Notes under the pieces: model-generated | Seen by the model: the letters and a program-made list of their open reading frames with translations, nothing else | Told to the model about the DNA's origin: nothing | Databases searched by the model: none | NCBI GenBank assembly: GCA_023391095.1 | Contig: JAEWBN010000014.1 | Location: 122,939-186,938, forward strand | Direction: 5' to 3' | Origin: Pseudomonadota bacterium | GTDB lineage: Bacteria; Pseudomonadota; Alphaproteobacteria; Rhizobiales; Devosiaceae | Length of the DNA stretch: 64,000 bases | Program-made: the position numbers and the translations under genes | Part shown: one piece after another, positions 52,088 to 60,659 of the stretch | How positions within the stretch are numbered: the first letter of the stretch is position 1 | Layout: every line of letters begins with the position of its first letter

Positions 52088-53959
52088 ATGCTCGATGGTT
52101 TGCGCCACTTTGCAAAATCCTGGCCCGGGAAAATCCTGGGGGCATTCCTTCTGGTGGGTGTTGCCGGGTTTGGCATCAATAATGTGATCGTGGACCTGGG
52201 CAGCAATACTGTTGCCCGCGTGGGCGACCAAGAAATTACCTCGCGGCAATTTTTGCGGGCGTACCAGTCGCAGATCAACCGTGTCGCGACATCTTTGGGC
52301 TCAGTGCCGACGACAAGCCAGGCCGAACAGCTGGGCATTCCCTCCTCGGTTCTGCTCGGGCTTTCGGAAGGGGCGGCGCTGGACAATCTTGCCGATCAGT
52401 TCGGGCTGGGCGTTTCGGATGCCAAGCTGGGGCAGATGCTGCGCGAGGACCCGTCTTTCTTCGGCACGCTGGGCAATTTCGACCCCACGATCTTCTCGCA
52501 GGTGCTGCAGAGAAGCGGCTGGACGGAAGCGGAATATTTCGAGGCACGCGGCAGCGAGGCCAAGCGCGACCAGATCATCCAGTCGATCTTTGCCGAAACC
52601 GCCCTGCCCTCCGTGGCGCGCGACCTGATCGGCGGTTATGCCGCCGAGACGCGCACCATCGACTATATCGCGCTCACCGAAGCCAATATCGAAACGCCGC
52701 CGGAGCCGACGGAAGAGGAACTGGCGGCGTACCTCAGCGAGCACCAGGCCGAATATCGTACGCAGGATACCCGCAAGGTGCGCCTGCTCGATCTTTCCAT
52801 TGCATCGCTTGCCGCGACCAAAACCGTCGATGAAGCCGCCATTGCTGCCGAGTTCGAGCGCGTCCGCGATACGCTGACGACGCCCGAGCAGCGCACGATC
52901 GAGCAGGTTTCGCTGCCGACACCGGAAGTGGTGGCGCAGTTTGAAGCCGGTATTGCAGCCGGGACGAGCTTTGAGACGCTGCTGGCGGAAGCGGGCCTCA
53001 CCGCGACCAGCCTCGGCACCCTGCCGCAAAGCGCCATCACCGACACGCGCCTGGCCACTGCGGCCTTCGGCCTGCCGGAAGGCGGCTATGCCGTGATCGA
53101 CGGTATCGGTGGCAAGCGGGCCGTGCATGTGTCGGCAATCGACGCGACGCCGGAACCGGCGCTGGAAACGGCGCGCGAGGACATCGTGCAGCGCCTGACC
53201 ACGGCGCAGGCGCGCAACGAGATCACCTCGGTGCTCGACGATATCGAAGAACTGCGCGCAGCCTTTACTCCGCTCGACCAAATCGGGGAGCGGTTCAACC
53301 TGCCGGTCTATGAGGCCGAAGTCGCCGCAGACGGCGCTGCACTCACGGTCTTGCCCAATCTTGCAGCGGAAGATCGCGGCCGGGTGAGCCAGGCCATTTT
53401 CGCAGCGCAGATGGAGCGGCTGACGCCTGCGGTTGCGCTGACCGGTAATGCGCATGTGTGGTTCGATCTCCTCGAGATCGTTCCGGCGCGCGACCAGACG
53501 CTGGACGAAGTGCGCGACGAGATCACGACGGCCATCGTCGAAGAGCGCACCAACAATGCCCTGCTGGCGCTGAGCGAGGATGTCGTGGCGCGGCTTGAGG
53601 GTGGCGAGGCGCTGGCCGACATTGCGGCTTCGCTCAATATTTTCCCGCAGATCAGCACGCCCTTTACCCGCTTTGGCGCGGAAGACGGCTCGGTCGATGC
53701 CACTGTTGCTGCCTCGGTGTTTGCGGGCGGGCCGGACCATGCCGGATCGGTGGTGAGCGAGGACGGCCAGTTTATCGTCTTCCAGGTGGTAGATAGCGCG
53801 GCGGGCGAGCCCCTGCAGGCCGAGGTGGTCGCCAGCTTTGACAATGAAGCGCGGGCCGGGCTCTACTCCGAATTCGTCGCCGCACTGCGTGACGATGCGG
53901 GCCTGCGGGTCAACCAGCAGGCGCTGACCCAGCTGCTCGTGCAGAATTTCGGCGAATAG
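52088..53959 (+). CDS. ppiD: Peptidyl-prolyl isomerase PpiD-like (SurA N-terminal) membrane chaperone
   Basis: 623 residues from ATG 52088 (an in-frame TTG 9 codons upstream, at 52061, is possible). A single TM near the N-terminus (about 15-35), a SurA N-terminal-like domain (to about 160), a central rotamase-like region (about 235-365) without clear parvulin catalytic motifs, and a second repeat toward the C-terminus. It is periplasmic, anchored in the inner membrane, and probably a foldase for outer-membrane and periplasmic proteins leaving the Sec channel. It is upstream of trpE with only 29 nt between. Confidence 0.85.
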   Translation: MLDGLRHFAKSWPGKILGAFLLVGVAGFGINNVIVDLGSNTVARVGDQEITSRQFLRAYQSQINRVATSLGSVPTTSQAEQLGIPSSVLLGLSEGAALDNLADQFGLGVSDAKLGQMLREDPSFFGTLGNFDPTIFSQVLQRSGWTEAEYFEARGSEAKRDQIIQSIFAETALPSVARDLIGGYAAETRTIDYIALTEANIETPPEPTEEELAAYLSEHQAEYRTQDTRKVRLLDLSIASLAATKTVDEAAIAAEFERVRDTLTTPEQRTIEQVSLPTPEVVAQFEAGIAAGTSFETLLAEAGLTATSLGTLPQSAITDTRLATAAFGLPEGGYAVIDGIGGKRAVHVSAIDATPEPALETAREDIVQRLTTAQARNEITSVLDDIEELRAAFTPLDQIGERFNLPVYEAEVAADGAALTVLPNLAAEDRGRVSQAIFAAQMERLTPAVALTGNAHVWFDLLEIVPARDQTLDEVRDEITTAIVEERTNNALLALSEDVVARLEGGEALADIAASLNIFPQISTPFTRFGAEDGSVDATVAASVFAGGPDHAGSVVSEDGQFIVFQVVDSAAGEPLQAEVVASFDNEARAGLYSEFVAALRDDAGLRVNQQALTQLLVQNFGE

Positions 53960-53988
53960 GCCACACCCTCCAGACGGAACCAGACCAA

Positions 53989-55497
53989 ATGGCTGACGAC
54001 TTTTCCAAGACCTTTGCCGCGCAATACGACGCCGGAAAGTCTGGAATCGTCTGGCGTCGCGTCGTGGCCGATCTCGAGACGCCGGTTGGCACCTATCTCA
54101 AGCTGGCGGCCGGCCGGACCCATTCCTTCCTGCTCGAAAGCGTGCAGGACGGGACGACGCGCGGCCGTTATTCGATCATTGGCCTTTTGCCGGACCTGAT
54201 CCTCAAGGTCGACGAGGGCAAGGCGCTGATCAATCGCAGTGCGCAGACCGCGCCGGACGCGTTCGAGCCGCTGGACCAGATGCCGCTCGATGCCTTGCGG
54301 GCGCTGGTCGCGGAAAGCCAGATCGACATGCCGGCGGAACTGCCGCCACAATCGGCCGGGGTCTTCGGCTATCTCGGCTACGAGATGGTGCGGTATATGG
54401 AAGTGCTGCCCAACGGCAATCCGGACGACCTCAAGACGCCCGAAGCGGTGCTGATGCGACCGTCGCTGCTGGTGATCTTCGATACCGTCAAGGACGAGCT
54501 TTACCTCACGGCGCCCATCTATGTGCGGACCGGCGTGACGGCGCAGCAGGCGCTGGCAGCGGCCGAAAGCCGGATCGATGACGCTATCGCCCGGCTGTCC
54601 CGCGCCCTGCCCGCTACGCCCGAGCTGCCGGACCTCAACGCCATTGCGGTCACGAGCAACACGTCGCGCGACGACTATGCCGCCATGGTGGCCAAGGCGA
54701 AGGACTACATCACCGCTGGGGACATTTTCCAGGTGGTGCTGAGCCAGCGTTTCTCCGCCGACTTCGCCCTGCCGCCTACTGCGCTCTACCGGGCGCTGCG
54801 CCGGACCAATCCCAGCCCCTATATGTATTTCCTCGATTTCGGTGACTTTGCCGTCGCCGGATCGAGCCCGGAAATCCTGGTGCGGGTGCAGAATGGCGAA
54901 GTGACGATCCGGCCCATCGCCGGCACGCGCAAAAGGGGTTCGACGCCAGCGCGCGACCGGGAACTCGCCGAAGAGCTGCTGAGCGACCCAAAGGAGCTGG
55001 CCGAGCACCTGATGCTGCTCGATCTGGGCCGCAATGATGTGGGTCGCGTTGCCAAGACCGGCACGGTCAAGGTGACCGACAAGTTCTTCCTCGAATACTA
55101 TTCCCACGTGATGCATATCGTGTCGAACGTGGTGGGTGAACTCGATCCGCAATATGACTTCGTGGATGCGCTGTCCGCCGGTTTCCCGGCCGGGACTGTG
55201 TCGGGCGCCCCCAAGGTACGGGCGATGGAAATCATCGACGAACTGGAGCGCTCGCGCCGCGGGATCTATGGCGGCTGCGTGGGTTATTTCGGCGCCGATG
55301 GTACGATGGATACCTGCATTGTGCTGCGCACCGGTATCGTCAAGGATGGCAAGCTCCATGTGCAGGCGGGCGCCGGCATCGTGGCCGACAGCCAGCCGGC
55401 GCTGGAGCAGCTGGAATGCGAGAACAAGGCGCGGGCCCTTTTCAGCGCTGCCGAGGAAGCGATACGCTATGCTGGTGAAGCCGGGGTGGGACAATGA
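53989..55497 (+). CDS. trpE: Anthranilate synthase component I
   Basis: 502 residues, a chorismate-utilising enzyme without a fused TrpG domain (many rhizobia have a fused TrpEG). N-terminal tryptophan-binding region (LLES near residue 45). Catalytic blocks in order: YMYFLDFG, IAGTRKRG, LLDLGRNDVGRV, FPAGTVSGAPK and GCVGYFGADG. No leader peptide or attenuator can be seen in the 29 nt before it. Confidence 0.96.
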   Translation: MADDFSKTFAAQYDAGKSGIVWRRVVADLETPVGTYLKLAAGRTHSFLLESVQDGTTRGRYSIIGLLPDLILKVDEGKALINRSAQTAPDAFEPLDQMPLDALRALVAESQIDMPAELPPQSAGVFGYLGYEMVRYMEVLPNGNPDDLKTPEAVLMRPSLLVIFDTVKDELYLTAPIYVRTGVTAQQALAAAESRIDDAIARLSRALPATPELPDLNAIAVTSNTSRDDYAAMVAKAKDYITAGDIFQVVLSQRFSADFALPPTALYRALRRTNPSPYMYFLDFGDFAVAGSSPEILVRVQNGEVTIRPIAGTRKRGSTPARDRELAEELLSDPKELAEHLMLLDLGRNDVGRVAKTGTVKVTDKFFLEYYSHVMHIVSNVVGELDPQYDFVDALSAGFPAGTVSGAPKVRAMEIIDELERSRRGIYGGCVGYFGADGTMDTCIVLRTGIVKDGKLHVQAGAGIVADSQPALEQLECENKARALFSAAEEAIRYAGEAGVGQ

Positions 55498-55590
55498 CCA
55501 CCTCAAGGCGCGCCCTATCCCCCTCCGAATTTCGATGGCGGAGCTGGTTCTGATCCGAATTCCAGAACCACTCTTATGATGCAGGACAAA

Positions 55591-56190
55591 ATGACCAAAA
55601 CCCTCGTCATCGATAACTACGACAGTTTTACCTACAACCTCGTCCACTTCCTGGGCGAGCTGGGCGCCGATATCACCGTCAAGCGTAACGACAAGATCAC
55701 CCTTGAGGACATTTCGGACATGGCGCCCGAGGCCATCGTGCTTTCGCCGGGCCCGTGTACGCCGAACGAGGCCGGCATCTGCCTGGCCGTGATCGAGCAG
55801 TTCAAATCAACCATTCCGATGCTGGGCGTGTGCCTTGGGCATCAGGCCATGGGCCAGGCGCTGGGTGGCGATGTGATCCGCGCGCCGTATTTGGTGCATG
55901 GCAAGACCAGCAAGATCAATCACACCGGCAAGGGCATCTTCCGGGGGCTCAACGACCACTTCGAGGCAACGCGCTACCACTCCCTGATCGTCAAGGCGGA
56001 AACGCTGCCGGATGTTCTGGAAATCACCGCAACCACCGAAGACGGACTGATCATGGGCATGCAGCACAAGACGCTGCCGGTGCATGGGGTTCAGTTTCAC
56101 CCCGAAAGCATTGCCTCGGAAAACGGGCACGCCTTGCTGCAGAATTTCCTAAACATCGCCCGCGACTTCAACGCCAAGAGGGCCGCGTAA
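55591..56190 (+). CDS. trpG: Anthranilate synthase component II (glutamine amidotransferase)
   Basis: 199 residues. Class I amidotransferase: VIDNYDSFTYNLVH at the start, nucleophile Cys in GVCLGHQAMG, and the HPESI triad part near the C-terminus. It hands ammonia to TrpE. I use ATG 55591, which has AGGA just upstream; an ATG at 55576 would add 5 residues. The stop overlaps the trpD start by 1 nt. Confidence 0.94.
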   Translation: MTKTLVIDNYDSFTYNLVHFLGELGADITVKRNDKITLEDISDMAPEAIVLSPGPCTPNEAGICLAVIEQFKSTIPMLGVCLGHQAMGQALGGDVIRAPYLVHGKTSKINHTGKGIFRGLNDHFEATRYHSLIVKAETLPDVLEITATTEDGLIMGMQHKTLPVHGVQFHPESIASENGHALLQNFLNIARDFNAKRAA

Positions 56191-57209
56191 TGGATATCAA
56201 GCAGGCCCTGAGCAAGATCGCTTCCCGCCGTGACCTGACCGGCGAAGAAATGCGCGGTGTGATGCGCTCCATCATGAATGGCGAGGCTACGCCGAGCCAG
56301 CTGGGCGCCTTCCTCATGGGGATGCGCGTCAAGGGCGAGACGGTGGTAGAGATTGCCGCCGCCGTGTCGATCATGCGCGAGCAGATGATCCCGGTCAGTG
56401 CCCCTGACGATGCCGTCGACATCGTCGGTACGGGTGGCGACGGAGCGGGCACGCTCAATATCTCGACGGCCAGCGCCCTTGTGGTCGCGTCGACCGGCGT
56501 GCCGGTCGCCAAGCATGGCAATCGCGCGCTGTCGTCCAAGTCCGGTTCGGCTGAGGCGTTGCAGGCGCTGGGCGTCAAGCTGGACCTTGCGCCCGACGAT
56601 ATCTCGCGGTGCGTCGCCGAGGCCGGTATTGGCTTCATGTTTGCGCCGAGCCACCACCCGGCGATGCGCCATGTGGGCCCGACTCGGATGGAGATGGGCA
56701 CGCGGACGCTGTTCAACCTCCTCGGGCCGCAGTCAAATCCGGCCGGCGTGCGCCGTTATGTTCTCGGCGTCTATGCCGAAGAGTGGGTTGAGCCGGTCGC
56801 AGCCGCCCTGCTTGCCAACCGGGCCGTGAAGGCCTGGGTTGTCCATGGCAGCGACGGGCTGGACGAAATCACCACGACAGGCCCGACCCATGTCGCCCAG
56901 ATCGAGGGCGGCAGCCTCACCACGTTTGAAATTTCGCCCGAACAGTTCGGCATTGCCCGCGTGACGCTCGATGACCTGCGTGGCGGGGACCCGGCAGAGA
57001 ATGCGCAAGCGCTCACAGCGCTGCTCGATGGTGCGCCAGGCCCCTATCGGGACATTGTGCTGATGAACAGTGCTGCAGCGCTGTTTGTCGCCGACAAGGT
57101 GACATCACTGGAAGACGGCATTGCCCTGGCGCGCGAAGCGATCGACAGCGGCAAGGCTAAAGACACACTCGCCCGCCTCGTTGCGGTTTCAAACGGACGG
57201 ACGGCATGA
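56190..57209 (+). CDS. trpD: Anthranilate phosphoribosyltransferase
   Basis: 339 residues. GTGGDGAGTLNISTAS binds PRPP pyrophosphate; KHGNRALSSKSGSAEAL and the HPAMRHVGPTRMEMGTRT segment complete the active site. Its ATG shares the A of the trpG TAA, and its stop overlaps trpC by 4 nt. Confidence 0.97.
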   Translation: MDIKQALSKIASRRDLTGEEMRGVMRSIMNGEATPSQLGAFLMGMRVKGETVVEIAAAVSIMREQMIPVSAPDDAVDIVGTGGDGAGTLNISTASALVVASTGVPVAKHGNRALSSKSGSAEALQALGVKLDLAPDDISRCVAEAGIGFMFAPSHHPAMRHVGPTRMEMGTRTLFNLLGPQSNPAGVRRYVLGVYAEEWVEPVAAALLANRAVKAWVVHGSDGLDEITTTGPTHVAQIEGGSLTTFEISPEQFGIARVTLDDLRGGDPAENAQALTALLDGAPGPYRDIVLMNSAAALFVADKVTSLEDGIALAREAIDSGKAKDTLARLVAVSNGRTA

Positions 57210-58021
57210 CCGATATTCTCAAGCAGATCGAAGCCTATAAGCGCGAGGAAATCGCGGCCGCAAAAGCCATGCGCCCCTGGGCGGAAGTGGTGGCCGAAGC
57301 CCATGACCAGCCGCAGCCCCGTGGCTTTGTGAACGCGATCAAGGCCAAGCGCGCACAGGGGCACTACGCCCTGATCGCCGAGGTAAAGAAAGCCAGCCCG
57401 TCCAAGGGGCTGATCCGCGCCGACTTCAATCCGGCGCTGATTGCCCGCGAATATGAAATGGCCGGCGCAGCCTGCCTTTCCGTGCTCACCGACCGCCCGA
57501 GCTTTCAGGGTGCGCCCGGCTATCTGATCGAAGCGCGGGCGGCGACCAAGTTGCCGGTGCTGCGCAAGGACTTTCTGTTCGAGACCTATCAGGTGGCCGA
57601 AGCGCGGTCCTGGGGCGCGGACTGCATTCTCATCATCCTTGCCGCCATCGGCGACGATGTCGCCCGTTATCTGCTCGACGCGGCCGAGGAATGGGGCATG
57701 GATGCGCTGGTCGAAGTGCATGACCAGACCGAGCTCGATCGGGCGCTGGCGCTCGACGCCAAGTTCATCGGCATCAACAATCGCAATCTGCGCACCTTCG
57801 AGACGACGCTGGAAACCACCGTCAACCTGGCCATCGGGCTGCCGGACGATGTGCTGCTGGTCAGCGAAAGCGGCATCGTTACGCATGAGCATGTGAAGAT
57901 GCTGGACGAGCGCTGCGGCGTAGGCACTTTCCTTGTGGGCGAAAGCCTGATGCGCCAGCCCGACGTGGTGGCCGCAACCCGGACGCTGCTGATGGGCGCG
58001 CCCGATCCGGTTCGCGGATGA
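57206..58021 (+). CDS. trpC: Indole-3-glycerol phosphate synthase
   Basis: 271 residues, TIM barrel: LIAEVKKASPSKG with catalytic Lys, LRKDFL, LVEVHDQTE, INNRNLRTFE and SESGI. It closes the indole ring in tryptophan synthesis. No fused TrpF domain. It overlaps moaC by 4 nt. Confidence 0.97.
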   Translation: MTDILKQIEAYKREEIAAAKAMRPWAEVVAEAHDQPQPRGFVNAIKAKRAQGHYALIAEVKKASPSKGLIRADFNPALIAREYEMAGAACLSVLTDRPSFQGAPGYLIEARAATKLPVLRKDFLFETYQVAEARSWGADCILIILAAIGDDVARYLLDAAEEWGMDALVEVHDQTELDRALALDAKFIGINNRNLRTFETTLETTVNLAIGLPDDVLLVSESGIVTHEHVKMLDERCGVGTFLVGESLMRQPDVVAATRTLLMGAPDPVRG

Positions 58022-58500
58022 GCCAGGGTTTTACCCATCTCGACGGCCAGGGACGCGCCCAGATGGTCGACATCGGTGACAAGGCGGTTACGCGTCGCCG
58101 CGCGGTAGCGGAAGCAAAAGTTCTGGCGCAGTCGGAGACGGTGGACTCCTTTGTCCAAGACCGGCTGAAAAAGCGCGATGCTCTGGCGACGGCGCGTATT
58201 GCCGGGATCATGGCAGCGAAGCGCACGGCGGACCTTATTCCGCTCTGCCATCCGCTCGCGCTGACCAAGGTGACGGTGGATATCGATCCGCTTGCGGATG
58301 GATCGGGGCTCCATGTGGTTGCGGTCGCGGAAACTACGGGACAAACCGGCGTGGAGATGGAAGCGCTGACGGCGGCCAGCGTCGCGGCGCTGACGCTTTA
58401 CGACATGGGCAAGGCCATGGACCGGGCCATGACCATTACCGATCTGCGGCTGGTGGAAAAATCCGGCGGCAAGTCCGGCGACTTCCGGCGGGACATATGA
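58018..58500 (+). CDS. moaC: Cyclic pyranopterin monophosphate synthase
   Basis: 160 residues. Family blocks: MVDIGDKAVTRRRAVAEA, LIPLCHPLALTKV, VEMEALTAASVAALTLYDM, and KSGGKSGDFRRD at the end. It makes cPMP in molybdenum cofactor synthesis. It is translationally coupled to trpC before it and moeA after it (4-nt overlaps each side). Confidence 0.97.
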   Translation: MSQGFTHLDGQGRAQMVDIGDKAVTRRRAVAEAKVLAQSETVDSFVQDRLKKRDALATARIAGIMAAKRTADLIPLCHPLALTKVTVDIDPLADGSGLHVVAVAETTGQTGVEMEALTAASVAALTLYDMGKAMDRAMTITDLRLVEKSGGKSGDFRRDI

Positions 58501-59699
58501 GCCTGCTGCCGGTTGAAGAGGCGCTGAGAGCCATTCTGGCGCGCGCCCCTGCCGTGAGGCCGGAAACGGTGCCGCTCGAGCAGGCATTGGGCCGCGTGCT
58601 CGCCGCGCCCGTAGTGGCCAGCCATGACCGGCCCCCCTTTGATGCCAGCGCCATGGACGGCTATGCCATGCGCGCCGCCGACGTTACGCCAGAGGCGCGG
58701 CTCAAGGTCATCGGCATGTCGCAGGCGGGCGCCGGATTCGGGGGGGCGCTGGGGCCGGGCGAGGCCGTTCGTATCTTTACCGGGGCGCCTGTGCCCGATG
58801 GCGCCGACACCGTGATCATGCAGGAAGAGGCGGAGCGTGAGGGTGACTTCGTGCGCTTTACCGCCCCTGCCCGACCTGGCCATAGCGTGCGGCCGAAAGG
58901 TAACGACTTTGCGACGGGTGATCTGTTGCTCGAGGCGGGGCAGCGGCTTTCGCCAATGCAGATTGCAGTGGCCGCGGCGGCCAATTGCGCCACGCTGAAT
59001 GTGGCGCGCCGGCCGCGCATTGGCCTTGTGGCGACGGGCGACGAACTTGTGCTCCCGGGCGCGCCGCTCGGGGCGGACCAGATCGTGGCATCCAACAGCT
59101 TCGGGCTTGCCGCGATGCTGGCGCCCTATGCCGAGACGGTGACCGACCACGGCATCATCCCCGACGAGGCCAAGGCGTTGCGCGACCGGCTCGCCGCGGC
59201 GCTGGCCGACGGACCGGATATCCTGGTGACGACAGGCGGGGCCAGCGTGGGCGAGCACGACCTGGTGCAGGCAGCGCTCAAAGAGCTTGGGGTGTCGCTC
59301 GATTTCTGGCGCATCAATATGCGGCCCGGCAAGCCGCTGATGTTCGGGAGCGTGGGCAAGACGCTGGTCTTCGGACTGCCGGGCAATCCGGTGTCGGCCA
59401 TGGTCACGGCAATTGTCTTTATCAAGCCGGCGCTACGGGCCTGGCTGGGGCATGCCGAGCCGACGCCATGGCGCTTGCCACTCAGCAATCCGACGCCGGC
59501 CAATACGGCGCGGCGGCACTTCATGCGGGCGCAGTTGCTGCAGACTCCCGGTGGCCCGCAGCTGGCGCCGATCAGCCAGACCGATAGCGGGCACACTTCT
59601 TCCCTGGGGCATGCCGACATGCTGATCGTCCAGCCCGAGCAGGATCCGGGTCAGGCGGCGGGGGCGCTAGTGGATGCGCTGCCGATCGATGGATTTTAG
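58497..59699 (+). CDS. moeA: Molybdopterin molybdotransferase MoeA
   Basis: 400 residues. N-terminal MoeA domain with DRPPFDASAMDGYA, then PVPDGADTVIMQE; MoCF-like domain with LVATGDELV and TTGGASVGEHD. The C-terminal domain starts near residue 330. It inserts molybdate into adenylylated molybdopterin. It is the last gene of the coupled trp-moa run; lexA follows after 94 bp. Confidence 0.95.
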   Translation: MSLLPVEEALRAILARAPAVRPETVPLEQALGRVLAAPVVASHDRPPFDASAMDGYAMRAADVTPEARLKVIGMSQAGAGFGGALGPGEAVRIFTGAPVPDGADTVIMQEEAEREGDFVRFTAPARPGHSVRPKGNDFATGDLLLEAGQRLSPMQIAVAAAANCATLNVARRPRIGLVATGDELVLPGAPLGADQIVASNSFGLAAMLAPYAETVTDHGIIPDEAKALRDRLAAALADGPDILVTTGGASVGEHDLVQAALKELGVSLDFWRINMRPGKPLMFGSVGKTLVFGLPGNPVSAMVTAIVFIKPALRAWLGHAEPTPWRLPLSNPTPANTARRHFMRAQLLQTPGGPQLAPISQTDSGHTSSLGHADMLIVQPEQDPGQAAGALVDALPIDGF

Positions 59700-59733
59700 T
59701 CTCGTGGTCCTGATCCAATACTAGCCAGTTGCA

Positions 59734-59748
59734 GAACATAAATGGAAC
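59734..59748. promoter_or_regulatory. LexA box 1 upstream of lexA
   Basis: GAACATAAATGGAAC: GAAC-N7-GAAC, the reverse complement of the alphaproteobacterial LexA box GTTC-N7-GTTC. It ends 45 bp before the lexA ATG. Confidence 0.85.
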
Positions 59749-59758
59749 ACGTATAGTC

Positions 59759-59773
59759 GTTCCGTCTATGTTC
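59759..59773. promoter_or_regulatory. LexA box 2 upstream of lexA
   Basis: GTTCCGTCTATGTTC: GTTC-N7-GTTC, the exact consensus spacing, 20 bp before the ATG. It is inverted relative to box 1 with 13 of 15 bases matching, so the pair forms a 40-bp dyad. Confidence 0.88.
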
Positions 59774-59793
59774 CGATTCTGGTTGTGGGGCCA

Positions 59794-60507
59794 ATGCTGA
59801 CACGCAAACAACACGAGCTGCTGATGTTCATCCACGAACGGATGAAGGAAAGCGGCATTCCGCCCTCCTTCGATGAAATGAAGGACGCGCTGGATCTGGC
59901 CTCCAAATCGGGCATTCACCGCCTGATTACAGCCCTTGAGGAACGTGGCTTTATCCGCCGCCTGCCGAACCGGGCCCGGGCGCTTGAAGTGGTCAAGCTG
60001 CCCGATTCGATGAACCCTTCGCTGGGCGGCCGCAAGGCGCGCTTCGAGCCTTCGGTGATCGAAGGCAATCTGGGCAAGGTGGCCTCCCCCCCTGCCCGCT
60101 CTGGCGGCAATGACGACTATGTGCGGCCAGTGTCCATTCCGGTCATGGGCCGGATCGCTGCCGGTACGCCGATCGAGGCGATCCAGAGCCATTCCCACAC
60201 CATTTCTGTGCCGCCCGAAATGCTGGGGCCCGGAGAGCACTATGCGCTTGAAGTGCGCGGCGATTCCATGATCGACGCCGGCATTTTCGACGGCGACACC
60301 GTGCTCATCAAGAAGCAGGACGTGGCCTCGACCGGCGAGATCATCGTGGCGCTCGTCGATGACGAGGAAGCCACGCTCAAGCGCCTGCGCCGCAAGGGCA
60401 ATACCGTGGCGCTGGAGGCGGCCAACCCCGCCTATGAAACGCGCATTTTTCCGCCGGACCGGGTGAAGGTGCAGGGGCGTCTTGTGGGGCTGCTGCGTAA
60501 ATATTGA
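59794..60507 (+). CDS. lexA: LexA repressor
   Basis: 237 residues from ATG 59794. Winged HTH at 1-65 (PSFDEMKDAL...SGIHRLITALEERGFI). The self-cleavage bond is Ala123-Gly124 (RIAAGTP), with catalytic Ser158 (GDSM) and Lys196 (EATLKRL). It represses SOS genes and is cleaved when RecA is activated. Two LexA boxes in its promoter show autoregulation. Confidence 0.97.
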   Translation: MLTRKQHELLMFIHERMKESGIPPSFDEMKDALDLASKSGIHRLITALEERGFIRRLPNRARALEVVKLPDSMNPSLGGRKARFEPSVIEGNLGKVASPPARSGGNDDYVRPVSIPVMGRIAAGTPIEAIQSHSHTISVPPEMLGPGEHYALEVRGDSMIDAGIFDGDTVLIKKQDVASTGEIIVALVDDEEATLKRLRRKGNTVALEAANPAYETRIFPPDRVKVQGRLVGLLRKY

Positions 60508-60554
60508 GAAGTTGGCGCCGGACCAGAGGTCTGGCCGGTGCTTTGCTTCGTAGG

Positions 60555-60590
60555 AAAGGCCAGGTGGAAGATCCTGGCCTTTTTGTTTTC
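60555..60590 (+). terminator. Intrinsic terminator of lexA
   Basis: Perfect 10-bp stem AAAGGCCAGG (60555-60564) / CCTGGCCTTT (60573-60582), 8-nt loop, followed by TTTGTTTT. It lies 48 nt after the stop. Confidence 0.9.
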
Positions 60591-60659
60591 CGACAGTCGC
60601 CCCATGGGAGTTTGCGGAACGGGGATCGGTTAAGGCCATTCCTCCCAGCGGAGGACCTC

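Noticed and set aside
53960..53988. trp attenuator or leader peptide before trpE
   Set aside because: Only 29 nt separate ppiD and trpE, with no tryptophan-codon run or paired hairpins.
60617..60631. LexA box before uvsE
   Set aside because: GAAC-N7-GGTT has one wrong base and the wrong orientation of its second half, so it does not fit either form of the consensus.
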